Part shown: positions 36,177 through 44,778 of the stretch, one piece after another
How positions within the stretch are numbered: position 1 is the first letter of the stretch
Layout of the letters: each line of letters opens with the position of its first letter
Source: Candidatus Stramentimicrobium fermentans
GTDB lineage: Bacteria; Atribacterota; Phoenicimicrobiia; Phoenicimicrobiales; Stramentimicrobiaceae
Length of the DNA stretch: 64,000 nucleotides
Direction: 5' to 3'
Assembly: GCA_012520575.1 (NCBI GenBank)
Contig: JAAYOB010000022.1
Span: 1-64,000, forward strand
Notes under the pieces: model-generated
The model's database searches: none
Told to the model about the DNA's origin: nothing
Seen by the model: only the letters and a program-made list of their open reading frames with translations
Translations under genes and position numbers: made by a program

Positions 36177-37469
36177 TTAAATAATTATGACTTTTCTAGT
36201 AAAATCTTGCCTGCCGATTCTTAATCCAGTTGAGTTATATGCTAAAACGTAAAGATCGGTTGCTAAGATATCATAATTCAGCATTCTTAAAATAGCCTTA
36301 TTTCCTAATTTCTGATTACTCTTATAAAAATGTTTTAATGATAGGATTAAAGGCAATTTTGACCCTAATTTAGCTTTTTTAAGTATTATTCTGCCCTTTG
36401 CACTCATTCCTAATGCACGGATGTACTGAGGACCACTCTTATTAAAGGCCAATATTTCTCTTTTGGATAGACCAAAGAGGCTATGGATGATAATTCTTTT
36501 AATTCTGGTACGGGTATAACGTTTTGATTTAACTATTTGAATTAACTCTTCTATATTTCCAGCAGAATCGGAAGCCTTTTTAAGTAAATTTTCTAATCCC
36601 TCTTGGATACCGTTGATTTCTTTTAAATCGATAACAGAAGTGCATCTTAGTTTAGCAAGAATACTTTGATTTAAATTGGACTCAAGGACGGGATTTACGC
36701 CTTGCTCTAATTCGTCCATAATAATTTGAAAGGTCGAAGATGGCAGGACGGATTTTATTTTTTTTAAAGTTTCTTTTTCTGATGAACAATAAAATCGGCA
36801 GATCAGTTTCCTTATAGCATTAGCACTGGAATATTTACCTTCCCATCTATCTTGAGAAAAATCAGAACCAATTCTCAAAATGGGCAACGGTTTTATATTA
36901 CTGTTCAATGATTGTAAAGCTATAATATACTCTAAAGCAAGAATGTTATTAGATTTTTTTAACAAACAAGTTAACTCACTTAACGATGTTTCTATAGAAT
37001 TTGGTCCATATTTCTGAAAATAATTAACGACGGCTTTTTCTCGAACCCGAGGGTAACTGTATCCTTTTTCTAATTCTCTTTTCAAGATTTCTTTATAATA
37101 GGGCGGCTCCTTTCTAATCAATTGGGCAACTTCTGAAAATGTTTCTATATTATCATTTTCACAACCAAAAGTTATATAGTCCACTATCCCCAAAGCATTT
37201 AATATGCTCACGCCGGCTCGGGCAAATCCCTGAGCATCCTGAGTGGCGAACACGAAGGGAAGTTCAATCACTAAATCAATGCCAGCCAACAAAGCCATTT
37301 TAGTGCGAACCCATTTATTCCACAAAGCCGGCTCTCCTCGTTGTAGAAAATTACCTCCCAGAACAGCGATGGTATACTCAGCTCCTGTTCTTTCCTTAGC
37401 TTTTTGTAAGTGGTATAGGTGACCATTATGAAAAGGATTGTATTCGGCAATAATACCTAAGGTTGACAT
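36177..37469 (-). CDS. tmcAL: tRNA(Met) cytidine acetate ligase (YlbM)
   Basis: Forms N4-acetylcytidine in the wobble position of elongator tRNA-Met, using acetate and ATP (shown for Bacillus YlbM). The 430 residues start with GIIAEYNPFHNGHLYHL, carrying the nucleotidyltransferase HxGH motif, then GGNFLQRGEPALWNKW and IELPFVFATQDAQGFA. It lies on the minus strand, convergent with coaD and divergent from pta. The gene order beside coaD and pta/rpmF is Firmicutes-like. Confidence 0.93.
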   Translation of the reverse strand: MSTLGIIAEYNPFHNGHLYHLQKAKERTGAEYTIAVLGGNFLQRGEPALWNKWVRTKMALLAGIDLVIELPFVFATQDAQGFARAGVSILNALGIVDYITFGCENDNIETFSEVAQLIRKEPPYYKEILKRELEKGYSYPRVREKAVVNYFQKYGPNSIETSLSELTCLLKKSNNILALEYIIALQSLNSNIKPLPILRIGSDFSQDRWEGKYSSANAIRKLICRFYCSSEKETLKKIKSVLPSSTFQIIMDELEQGVNPVLESNLNQSILAKLRCTSVIDLKEINGIQEGLENLLKKASDSAGNIEELIQIVKSKRYTRTRIKRIIIHSLFGLSKREILAFNKSGPQYIRALGMSAKGRIILKKAKLGSKLPLILSLKHFYKSNQKLGNKAILRMLNYDILATDLYVLAYNSTGLRIGRQDFTRKVIII

Positions 37470-37504
37470 ATCTTTCCTCGAAAAATGAAATATTATGTGT
37501 TATA

Positions 37505-37534
37505 ATTATACGGTATTTTGAGTTTTTAAGTCAG
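37505..37534 (-). promoter_or_regulatory. Putative tmcAL promoter
   Basis: Minus-strand TATAAT (plus 37505-37510) with CTGACT (plus 37529-37534) at an 18-bp spacing, about 35 bp upstream of the tmcAL start. The -35 box has two mismatches. Confidence 0.35.
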
Positions 37535-37722
37535 GGAATACTCCACTCTTGATTATACAATACTTTCATTTGAATAATGTGGAGATATATTAATTTTCCC
37601 ACAGGCTAATCATTATATAACAATCTTAATTTTATTAAAAGAGAGAGCACGCAATTGGTTTAATAGAGCATGGCTCGAGAGTTTATGATAATAGGAATTA
37701 AAATACAGGAGGTAATAGTTTT

Positions 37723-38727
37723 ATGAATATCCCAGAAATGCTTAGGGAGAGGGCCAAAAAAGAAATTAGAAAGATTGTTTTGCCGGAAGGGGAAGAACCC
37801 AGAATGATCAAAGCAGCAGAGATAGTTTACCGAGAGGGTTTTGCAGAGCTGGTTTTTTTAGGAAAAGAAGAAAAAATTAAATCCACAGCCAATCAGTTAG
37901 GGGTTAGTTTTCCGGAGAATATCGAGATTATTGACCCTGAATCTTCTGAGGCATTAAGAGATTATGCTAATACTTACTTTGAATTAAGAAAGCATAAAGG
38001 AATGACTATCGAGGAGGCAAAAAAGCTGCTGCAGGACCCATTATATTACGCAGCCTTAATGGTGTATCAGAATGATGCTGACGGTTTAGTGGCTGGTTCT
38101 ATAAATGCTACCGGAAATGTTTTTAGGCCAGCCTTGCAGACTATAAGAACAGCCAGCACAGTTAGCATTGTTTCCAGTTCCTTTATTATGGTGGTTCCTA
38201 ATTGCAACTATGGGGAAAATGGGGTAATAGTATTTGCCGATTGCGCCTTATGTATAGATCCCAACGCTGAAGAGTTAGCTGATATAGCTATAGCAAGTGC
38301 CAATACTGCCAAAATATTGATAGGAGTTGAGCCGAAGGTAGCCATGCTCTCTTTCTCAACTAAAGGAAGCGCTAAACATCCTATGGTTGATAAGGTAGCA
38401 AAGGCAACCGAGATAATAAGACAGAAGACTCCTGGTTTGAAAGTCGACGGTGAGTTGCAGGCAGACGCAGCCTTAGTCCCTGAGATAGGAAAGAGAAAGG
38501 CTCCTAATAGTCAAATTGCCGGAGAAGCAAATGTCCTAATATTCCCCGATTTACAATCTGCCAATATTGCTTATAAGTTAGTAGAACGATTGGCTAAATC
38601 TGAGGCAATAGGACCCATCACCCAGGGAATGCGTAAGCCGGTAAATGATCTTTCTAGAGGTTGTTCGGTTGATGATATAGCTAATGTGATAGCCATTACC
38701 TCTTTACAAGCCCAGGGAATTCAATAA
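37723..38727 (+). CDS. pta: Phosphate acetyltransferase
   Basis: Interconverts acetyl-CoA and acetyl phosphate, for acetate fermentation with acetate kinase. The 334 residues match the short Pta form. Seen: KIVLPEGEEPRMIKAAEI at the N-terminus, DGLVAGSINATGNVFRPALQ near 125, and DGELQADAALVPEIGKRKAP near 245. No ackA is adjacent. Strong site CAGGAGGT before ATG. It links energy metabolism with the acetate-using TmcAL encoded alongside. Confidence 0.95.
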   Translation: MNIPEMLRERAKKEIRKIVLPEGEEPRMIKAAEIVYREGFAELVFLGKEEKIKSTANQLGVSFPENIEIIDPESSEALRDYANTYFELRKHKGMTIEEAKKLLQDPLYYAALMVYQNDADGLVAGSINATGNVFRPALQTIRTASTVSIVSSSFIMVVPNCNYGENGVIVFADCALCIDPNAEELADIAIASANTAKILIGVEPKVAMLSFSTKGSAKHPMVDKVAKATEIIRQKTPGLKVDGELQADAALVPEIGKRKAPNSQIAGEANVLIFPDLQSANIAYKLVERLAKSEAIGPITQGMRKPVNDLSRGCSVDDIANVIAITSLQAQGIQ

Positions 38728-38795
38728 AGTGATTACCGATAGGAATTAGTTTAAATTTCTTATTTTATAGTAATTTTAAAATTACGAAGATATAT

Positions 38796-38824
38796 TTGCA
38801 AATAGAAAAATAATTCTATATAAT
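38796..38824 (+). promoter_or_regulatory. Promoter of rpmF
   Basis: TTGCAA (38796-38801) and a perfect TATAAT (38819-38824) with a 17-bp spacer, 50 bp before the rpmF start. Confidence 0.7.
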
Positions 38825-38873
38825 TTTTCTCGTTAAGTTAAACAGGTATCGCTAATAAAAAGGAGGAAAAGAG

Positions 38874-39074
38874 TTGGCTAATCCTAAAAGAAAGGTTTCT
38901 AAAGCAAGAAGAGATAAAAGAAGGACTCATTGGGTAGAAAAACCCATCAATCCCGTGGAATGCTCTAGATGCCATGAATATAAGCTTTCTCATCATGTCT
39001 GCCTATCTTGCGGCTACTATGATGGAGAAAAGATTATTCCTGAAAAAAAGAAAAAAGAAGCAAAGACTACCTAA
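38874..39074 (+). CDS. rpmF: 50S ribosomal protein L32
   Basis: Large-subunit protein of 66 residues. It starts ANPKRKVSKARRDKRRTHW as usual and carries a zinc ribbon CSRC...CLSC. Start is TTG at 38874 behind AAAGGAGGAAAAG. In most bacteria rpmF leads plsX and the fab genes, but here it has its own promoter and terminator. Confidence 0.95.
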   Translation: MANPKRKVSKARRDKRRTHWVEKPINPVECSRCHEYKLSHHVCLSCGYYDGEKIIPEKKKKEAKTT

Positions 39075-39131
39075 GTTGTCAATATTCTGAAAAAAGTATT
39101 CATTAAAAAGTAGGAGTTAAAGAATAATATT

Positions 39132-39164
39132 AGAGTGCCATATAATAATTGTGGCACTCTTTAA
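39132..39164 (+). terminator. Terminator after rpmF
   Basis: A perfect 9-bp stem AGAGTGCCA (39132-39140) with TGGCACTCT (39152-39160), followed by TTTAAATTT. It separates rpmF from fapR transcription. Confidence 0.78.
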
Positions 39165-39571
39165 ATTTAATTTAACGTAAATTCCTGCCATTAAGGAAAG
39201 GAGTTGGGTTGTCATATATTCCATGAATACTTTGATGTGATAATTGGGTATTGGACTATAAAAACAAGCTAACACTGTACGCATTACCTGGTACTATAAA
39301 ACACACTTCCTGAAGGTAAATAAATAAAATAATATCAAACTATCCCAAGAAAAATTTCATAAAGATAAGGAGAGATTATCCGGCATACCTTTGTACAGAA
39401 GAAGGGGAAGATACAGCAAAGAAAGATTAAATTTAAAGAGCATCACGTCTGTAATGGCGTGGCTTTTAATGTATTTGCTTTCACAGGTATTATGCGATAT
39501 ACTATTAGTTAACATTAAAGGTAGCTTATAAGATGGACCCTCAATACAATTAAATTATATTTGAAAAGTTT
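39165..39571 (+). other. fapR upstream region, no gene, operator candidates
   Basis: A gap of about 400 bp at the place where plsX and fab genes usually stand. No intact ORF was found. It holds ATTACCTGGTACTAT at 39283-39297, which resembles the palindromic FapR operator of Bacillus, and a second palindrome-like ATTAGTTAACATTAA just downstream of the fapR -10 box. An imperfect hairpin-like GAGCATCACG...CGTGGCTTTT lies at about 39439-39467. The sequence type differs from the neighbouring genes but I can identify nothing more. Confidence 0.35.
39475..39520 (+). promoter_or_regulatory. fapR promoter with operator-like palindrome
   Basis: TTGCTT (39475-39480) and TATACT (39498-39503) with a 17-bp spacer, about 70 bp before fapR. 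The sequence ATTAGTTAACATTAA (about 39503-39517) overlaps the expected transcription start and is a partial inverted repeat centred on GTTAAC. Autoregulation by FapR is inferred from how FapR works in Bacillus. Confidence 0.5.
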
Positions 39572-40129
39572 ATGGGAAAAAATTTAAGTAAAGAAAAAAG
39601 GCAGGTAAAGGTAAAAGAAAAAATTGCTGACAATCCTTTTTTATCAGATGAGCAATTGGCTAAAATACTCAAGGTAAGTATCCAAACAATAAGATTGGAT
39701 AGATTGGAAATGGGAATACCGGAAATGCGCAAAAGGATTGTTAGGCTGGCTCAGGCAGCCTCTTCTAAAGTAAAAGCTTTACATAAAAATGAGATTATTG
39801 GTGATTTGATAGATATTGATTTGGGGAAGAGCGGCATATCGACTTTACGTACTACCAAAGAGATGTCTTTTGGAAAAGACCATCTTGTAAGAAGCCATTA
39901 TATTTTTTCCCTTGCCGATTCGCTAGCTATGGCCATTATTGATTCTGACGTAGTCCTAACTGGTGTTGCCCGTTTAAGATATTGCCATCCAGTATATGCT
40001 GGACAGCTATTAGTTGCCAAAGCCAGAATAGCAACCATGAAAAGTAACAAATATTTAGTATCTGTTCATATCAAATCTGACCATAGAGAAGTGTTTACAG
40101 CTAAGCTAATAATGGTTTCTTTGCACTAA
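39572..40129 (+). CDS. fapR: FapR-family transcriptional repressor of lipid synthesis
   Basis: In Bacillus FapR represses fatty-acid and phospholipid genes and is released by malonyl-CoA. The 185 residues have an N-terminal DeoR-like helix-turn-helix (about 15-60; LSDEQLAKILKVSIQTIRLD) and a hotdog effector domain (about 70-185) with RSHYIFSLADSLAMAIID and ARLRYCHPVYAGQLLVAKA, which match the malonyl-CoA-binding region. Its neighbour acpP follows after 55 bp. The usual partners plsX, fabD and fabG are not here. Confidence 0.9.
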   Translation: MGKNLSKEKRQVKVKEKIADNPFLSDEQLAKILKVSIQTIRLDRLEMGIPEMRKRIVRLAQAASSKVKALHKNEIIGDLIDIDLGKSGISTLRTTKEMSFGKDHLVRSHYIFSLADSLAMAIIDSDVVLTGVARLRYCHPVYAGQLLVAKARIATMKSNKYLVSVHIKSDHREVFTAKLIMVSLH

Positions 40130-40184
40130 CAATATCTAAATATATTAAGTATAAATAAAATGCAAAAAGTAAGGAGTAAAGAAT

Positions 40185-40424
40185 ATGGGTATGGATGCCT
40201 TGGGTCGAATAAAAAAAATTATTATTGATCAGCTTGATGTCGGAGAAGATGAAATAACTGAGAACTCTTCTTTCATTGCTGATTTAGGTGCAGATTCTTT
40301 AGACATAGTGGAATTAATTATGGCTTTTGAAGAAGAATTTGATATTGAAATTGCTGACGAAGATGCTGAAAAAATAAAAGTGGTTGGAGATGTTATACGT
40401 TATTTTGAAAACAAAAAACATTAA
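40185..40424 (+). CDS. acpP: Acyl carrier protein
   Basis: Carries the growing acyl chain on a 4'-phosphopantetheine arm. The 79 residues are strongly acidic with the attachment Ser38 in [10 protein letters not shown] and the C-terminal helices intact. AAGGAG lies shortly before the ATG at 40185; a second in-frame ATG at 40191 is possible. It precedes rnc as in most bacteria. Confidence 0.96.
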   Translation: MGMDALGRIKKIIIDQLDVGEDEITENSSFIADLGADSLDIVELIMAFEEEFDIEIADEDAEKIKVVGDVIRYFENKKH

Positions 40425-40442
40425 TATCCATTTTTTAATCAG

Positions 40443-41171
40443 TTGATTGATAATAGAGGATATGGGAGGGTTATAAAACATATTTCTGCAAATGAATTTG
40501 AACAAAAATTAGAATATAAATTTAAGGATAAAAACTTATTAAAAAAAGCTTTGACCCATACCTCTTTTTTTTCTCAAAAAGAAAAAGGCGAAATTAATCA
40601 CTTTCAAAGGCTAGAGTTTCTGGGAGATTCTGTATTAAACTTAGTAGTAAGCAAATATTTATATAATAAATTTCCTTTTTCCTCAGAAGGCGAATTATCT
40701 AAACTAAAATCAGTAGCAATCAGTCAATCATTTTTGGCAAAACTCGCCAAGCAAATCAAACTCGATAAGTATATTGTCATAGGTAAGGGAGTTGATTTAA
40801 AGAAAGGGAGAGGGGAATTTTCAATTTTAGCTGATTGCCTGGAGGCCTGCTTAGGTGCTGTTTTTTTAGATGGTGGAATTGATAATTGCGAAAAAATTAT
40901 CCACCATATGCTGAATAAAGAAAACATTGAATTAATCACAAAGAGTCAGATAGGCGATTTTAAGACTTATTTACAGGAATTATCCCAAAGAACCTTTCAT
41001 TGTCTTCCTTCTTACCAGACTATAAAAGAGACTGGATTAGAACATCAAAAAACCTTTTACATGCAAGTATATATTGGTACACAGCTTTATGGGATCGGCT
41101 CTGGAAAAAATAAAAAAGAAGCTGAGCAAAATGCTGCTTATTATGCTTTGAAAAAATTGAAAATACTTTAG
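40443..41171 (+). CDS. rnc: Ribonuclease III
   Basis: Cuts double-stranded RNA in rRNA and mRNA processing. The 242-residue frame holds the RNase III domain with RLEFLGDSVLNLV (near 60) and the metal-binding Glu/Asp, DCLEACLGAVFLDGG (near 120), and a C-terminal double-stranded RNA-binding domain (KTYLQELSQR, GSGKNKKEAEQNAA). The start is uncertain: TTG 40443 has no ribosome site. A good GGGAGGG site at 40464-40470 lies 11 nt before an in-frame ATT at 40482, which would begin at SANEFEQKLEYKF and give a family-like N-terminus. rnc-smc-ftsY order is conserved. Confidence 0.93.
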   Translation: MIDNRGYGRVIKHISANEFEQKLEYKFKDKNLLKKALTHTSFFSQKEKGEINHFQRLEFLGDSVLNLVVSKYLYNKFPFSSEGELSKLKSVAISQSFLAKLAKQIKLDKYIVIGKGVDLKKGRGEFSILADCLEACLGAVFLDGGIDNCEKIIHHMLNKENIELITKSQIGDFKTYLQELSQRTFHCLPSYQTIKETGLEHQKTFYMQVYIGTQLYGIGSGKNKKEAEQNAAYYALKKLKIL

Positions 41172-41184
41172 AAAGGCTAAGTTA

Positions 41185-44100
41185 TTGTATCTTAAGGAAA
41201 TTGGGATTAAAGGTTTTAAATCCTTTGCTAATAAAATAAAATTGAATATAACACCTGGTATAACAGTTATTGTGGGACCAAACGGTTGTGGCAAGAGCAA
41301 CATAATTGATGCGGTGCGCTGGCTTTTAGGTGAGCAAAGTATCCGCTCATTAAGAGGTGCTAGAGTGACAGATATGATCTTTTCCGGGAACAAGGAACAG
41401 AAGATGAAGAATTATGCTCAGGTGTCCATGTTATTTGATAATTCAGATAGGTTGTTTTCTTTGGATACAGAAGAGGTGGAAGTTAAGAGAATTGTTTATC
41501 GCTCTGGAGATATTGAAAACTACATTAATGGTGTTCCTTGTAAGCTGAAAGATATTCAGGAACTATTTCTGGGAGTGGGATTAGGGAAGAACTCTTATTC
41601 TATAATAGCTCAAAATAGGACTAGTTTTGTCTTAAACGCTAAACCAGCAGAAAGAAGAATGCTATTTGAAGAAGCATCAGATGTAGCAGTTTATCGAGCT
41701 AAGAAAGAAAATGCTTTAAAGAAACTTGAGGCAACAGAAAATAATCTACTCAGGATCAATGATATTCTATTTGAAGTTGGGGAAGTCTTAGCCCGCTCTA
41801 AAAAGAAGTTTGATGACCTGGAGATTTACAAATCTTATCAAGATAATGTTCGAAAATTGGAATATTATTTATTCTGCCAACAGTTTAAATTATTACAAAG
41901 AAATATAAACAGAGGATATAAAAAAGTAGAGAAATATAAAGAAGAAATTACTAAAATTAATAAAAATCTTCTTTTTCATAAGAATAAAATAGCACAAATC
42001 GAACAACAACGAGGGCAAGCTGAAGGATTGCTAAATGAAAGATTGGATAGTTTTCAAAAAAACGAAATAGATAAGAATAACTTTATTAATCAGATGTCTG
42101 TGATTAAGCAAAAAGGGCTGGAGATTCAAAAATACATTCAGAATAATAGGGAAATTAGCATTCATTCCCAAAAACAATATAATAAATTTCAAGAAACTCT
42201 ATTGGCGATCGAGGATACCATTAAAAAGAATAATAATAATGAGGACATTTTTCAGAAAAAATTTGAAGGACAAGATGTCCTTTTAAAAAAATACAATACT
42301 ATATTCAATCACTATGATAAGGAACTAGTTAAAACTAAAGACATTTCTGAAGAAATAAATGCCATATATAAAGGTTGTCGTGAAGAAAAGATTAAAAAGG
42401 AGACCGAGATAAGGGCTAAAAGAGCTTCTCTTTGCGAAGTAGAACGCGAAAGTAATTATCTTCTTAATAAAATTAATAATAGCCGAAGGTTGATAGAAAA
42501 TCTAAAAAAAGAATTGTTAAGTTTAAAACATCAAAATGTCCAATTAGCTAATGAAAAAAAGCGGAGAGAAAAAGAAATATCTGAAAAAAATATATTGTTT
42601 GAAAATGAGCGTAATGACATTAAAAATTTGCAAAATGATTTATTGTTAAAAAATAAGGAAATGGATTTTATAGAAGAGGTGCTAAAAGTAAACAAAAGTA
42701 ATAGTGCTGGAAAGTCTGATTTTTTTTCAAATGAAAACTGCATCCCTGATGAGATCAATCTTTTTCAATTGAAAAGCATAATCAAAGAGATTCCGGATAA
42801 TTTAAAACAATTGTTCAATTTTCTTTTGGATGATGGAATAAGATATGTACACTTAACCCATATAGATAAGGTTTTTCACTATAAAAATATCTTCTCGGAA
42901 AAGAATAACGGAAGACTGGATATTATTGCTGATAATCTCGTTCAATTTTCTCAAAATCGGTTAAAAATATTGAAGGGAAATTGCTCTATTGAAAAGGATA
43001 AAGTTATTGGATTTGCCGATAAGCTTATTTCTTACCCTTCAGAATATAAAAAGCAAGTCAAAGCTATTTTTGGCCATATTTTAATCGTAAAAGACAAGAA
43101 GACCGCCTTCAAAATAGCTGAATATTTTAAAGGAAAATGGACAGTGATTTCTTTAGACGGGGTATTTATTAATGAACGAGGAATCGCCACTGTCAATATT
43201 TTTTTAAACAATATAACCAAAGATAGTTACCAAATTTCTAAAAAAAAATGTCAGGAGTTGAAACAAAACATTGAATACCTTGCTCAGATTATATTAAAAA
43301 AAGAACTACTTTTGGCAACCGAACTGGAAGAACAAAAAGAACTTTGCAGTGGCATGAAAAATATAGACAATCAGCTGGAAAAAAACATACTGAACGGTAG
43401 TGAAAAAAAACGTGAATTAACAAAACAAGAAAATAATATCGAACAATCAGAAAATTTATTAAATTCCTTGATAGCCAAAAAAAATAAAGAAATAGAGAAT
43501 ATAGAAAATATAAAAAGGGATACCGAGTTTCTCAACAAGAATATTGATAGCACAAGTCAGCAACTTGCTAATACTTTATCGCTTGTTGATTGCCTTATAA
43601 AAATTAAGAGTAGTTGCCAAAAAGCTACCGATGTTATTATAAGAAATAAAGAAAATTGCAAGAGAGAGATTTCCTGGAATCGAGAAAAAGAAGATTTTCT
43701 GCACAAAAGAAAAAGAGAGATGGTTCAATTTGTGGAAAATTACCACTATGAAGAACAGGAAAGAAAATCAACAGTGAAAAAACGCCAGCAAGAGCTACAT
43801 CAGCTAAATGGACAGGAAACTGAATTAAGAGAAAAAATCGATACCATCATGGAAGTTCAAAATAGATTGAATAATTTTATTAACGAAACAAAGGAAACTA
43901 TTAAAGAACAGGAAACCCTTTTAAAAAAGATGCGTGAAAAAGTTGATGAGGAACTGATAGACTTAGAAGAAAAAAAGAATGCTTGCCATGCAGACGAGAT
44001 GACTTTAGTGCAGAATCAGGAAAAACTAAGCCATTTACTGCAAACTATTAAAAACCAATATGATACTTCAATTGATCAAATCATCGGATATGGCAAACAT

Positions 44101-44778
44101 GCCAACAGCCAAACTGAAGCTTTAGAAAAAATTTCTGATTACAAAGAACGAATAAAGATGATGGGTCAGATTAATTTTAATGCATATCAAGAATATAAAG
44201 AGCAATCCGTAAAATATGAAGAATTACTCCAAAAAAAAGAAGAAATCACAGAATCCAAAGAAAAATTAACTGCTTTAATAAGCGAGATTGACCGTGTAGC
44301 AGAAGATCATTTTTGCAGAACCTTTCATAAAGTGCAAGAGAATTTTCAGGAAACATTTAGCAAACTTTTTCAAGGAGGATGGGGGTCATTAGAGCTGAGT
44401 AATGATAAAAAGCCCTTAGAGGCGGGTATCGAAGTTTTGGCCCAACCACCGGGTAAGCAGGTTCAAAATATTTCCTTACTTTCGGCTGGCGAAAAAACAC
44501 TTACCGCAGTGGCTCTGCTATTTGCTCTATGGAAAACTAACCCAACTCCTTTTTGCTTTTTTGATGAAATAGATTCAGGTTTAGATGAAGCCAATGCCAT
44601 TCGCTTGGCCTCTTATATAAAAGATGAGGATCTAAAAAATTCTCAAATAGTAATCATTACCCATCAAAAAGAAATTATGAAAATCGCAGACGCTTTGTAT
44701 GGAATTACTATGGATAAGTTTGGGACTTCTAAGCTTATGTCCGTGAGGATGACAGAAGGAAGGGGGAATCAAGATTAG
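41185..44778 (+). CDS. smc: Chromosome segregation protein Smc
   Basis: Condensin ATPase that works with ScpA and ScpB. The 1197 residues show the N-terminal head with Walker A GPNGCGKS at 31-38, a long coiled coil (about 170-500), a hinge (about 520-680), a second coiled coil, and the C-terminal head with signature LLSAGEKTL (Ser1100) and Walker B FCFFDEIDSGLDEAN. The hinge sequence is poorly conserved compared with the usual SMC hinge. Start is TTG at 41185, 13 nt after rnc (YLKEIGIKGFKSFANK). The last codon overlaps the likely ftsY start. Confidence 0.96.
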   Translation: MYLKEIGIKGFKSFANKIKLNITPGITVIVGPNGCGKSNIIDAVRWLLGEQSIRSLRGARVTDMIFSGNKEQKMKNYAQVSMLFDNSDRLFSLDTEEVEVKRIVYRSGDIENYINGVPCKLKDIQELFLGVGLGKNSYSIIAQNRTSFVLNAKPAERRMLFEEASDVAVYRAKKENALKKLEATENNLLRINDILFEVGEVLARSKKKFDDLEIYKSYQDNVRKLEYYLFCQQFKLLQRNINRGYKKVEKYKEEITKINKNLLFHKNKIAQIEQQRGQAEGLLNERLDSFQKNEIDKNNFINQMSVIKQKGLEIQKYIQNNREISIHSQKQYNKFQETLLAIEDTIKKNNNNEDIFQKKFEGQDVLLKKYNTIFNHYDKELVKTKDISEEINAIYKGCREEKIKKETEIRAKRASLCEVERESNYLLNKINNSRRLIENLKKELLSLKHQNVQLANEKKRREKEISEKNILFENERNDIKNLQNDLLLKNKEMDFIEEVLKVNKSNSAGKSDFFSNENCIPDEINLFQLKSIIKEIPDNLKQLFNFLLDDGIRYVHLTHIDKVFHYKNIFSEKNNGRLDIIADNLVQFSQNRLKILKGNCSIEKDKVIGFADKLISYPSEYKKQVKAIFGHILIVKDKKTAFKIAEYFKGKWTVISLDGVFINERGIATVNIFLNNITKDSYQISKKKCQELKQNIEYLAQIILKKELLLATELEEQKELCSGMKNIDNQLEKNILNGSEKKRELTKQENNIEQSENLLNSLIAKKNKEIENIENIKRDTEFLNKNIDSTSQQLANTLSLVDCLIKIKSSCQKATDVIIRNKENCKREISWNREKEDFLHKRKREMVQFVENYHYEEQERKSTVKKRQQELHQLNGQETELREKIDTIMEVQNRLNNFINETKETIKEQETLLKKMREKVDEELIDLEEKKNACHADEMTLVQNQEKLSHLLQTIKNQYDTSIDQIIGYGKHANSQTEALEKISDYKERIKMMGQINFNAYQEYKEQSVKYEELLQKKEEITESKEKLTALISEIDRVAEDHFCRTFHKVQENFQETFSKLFQGGWGSLELSNDKKPLEAGIEVLAQPPGKQVQNISLLSAGEKTLTAVALLFALWKTNPTPFCFFDEIDSGLDEANAIRLASYIKDEDLKNSQIVIITHQKEIMKIADALYGITMDKFGTSKLMSVRMTEGRGNQD

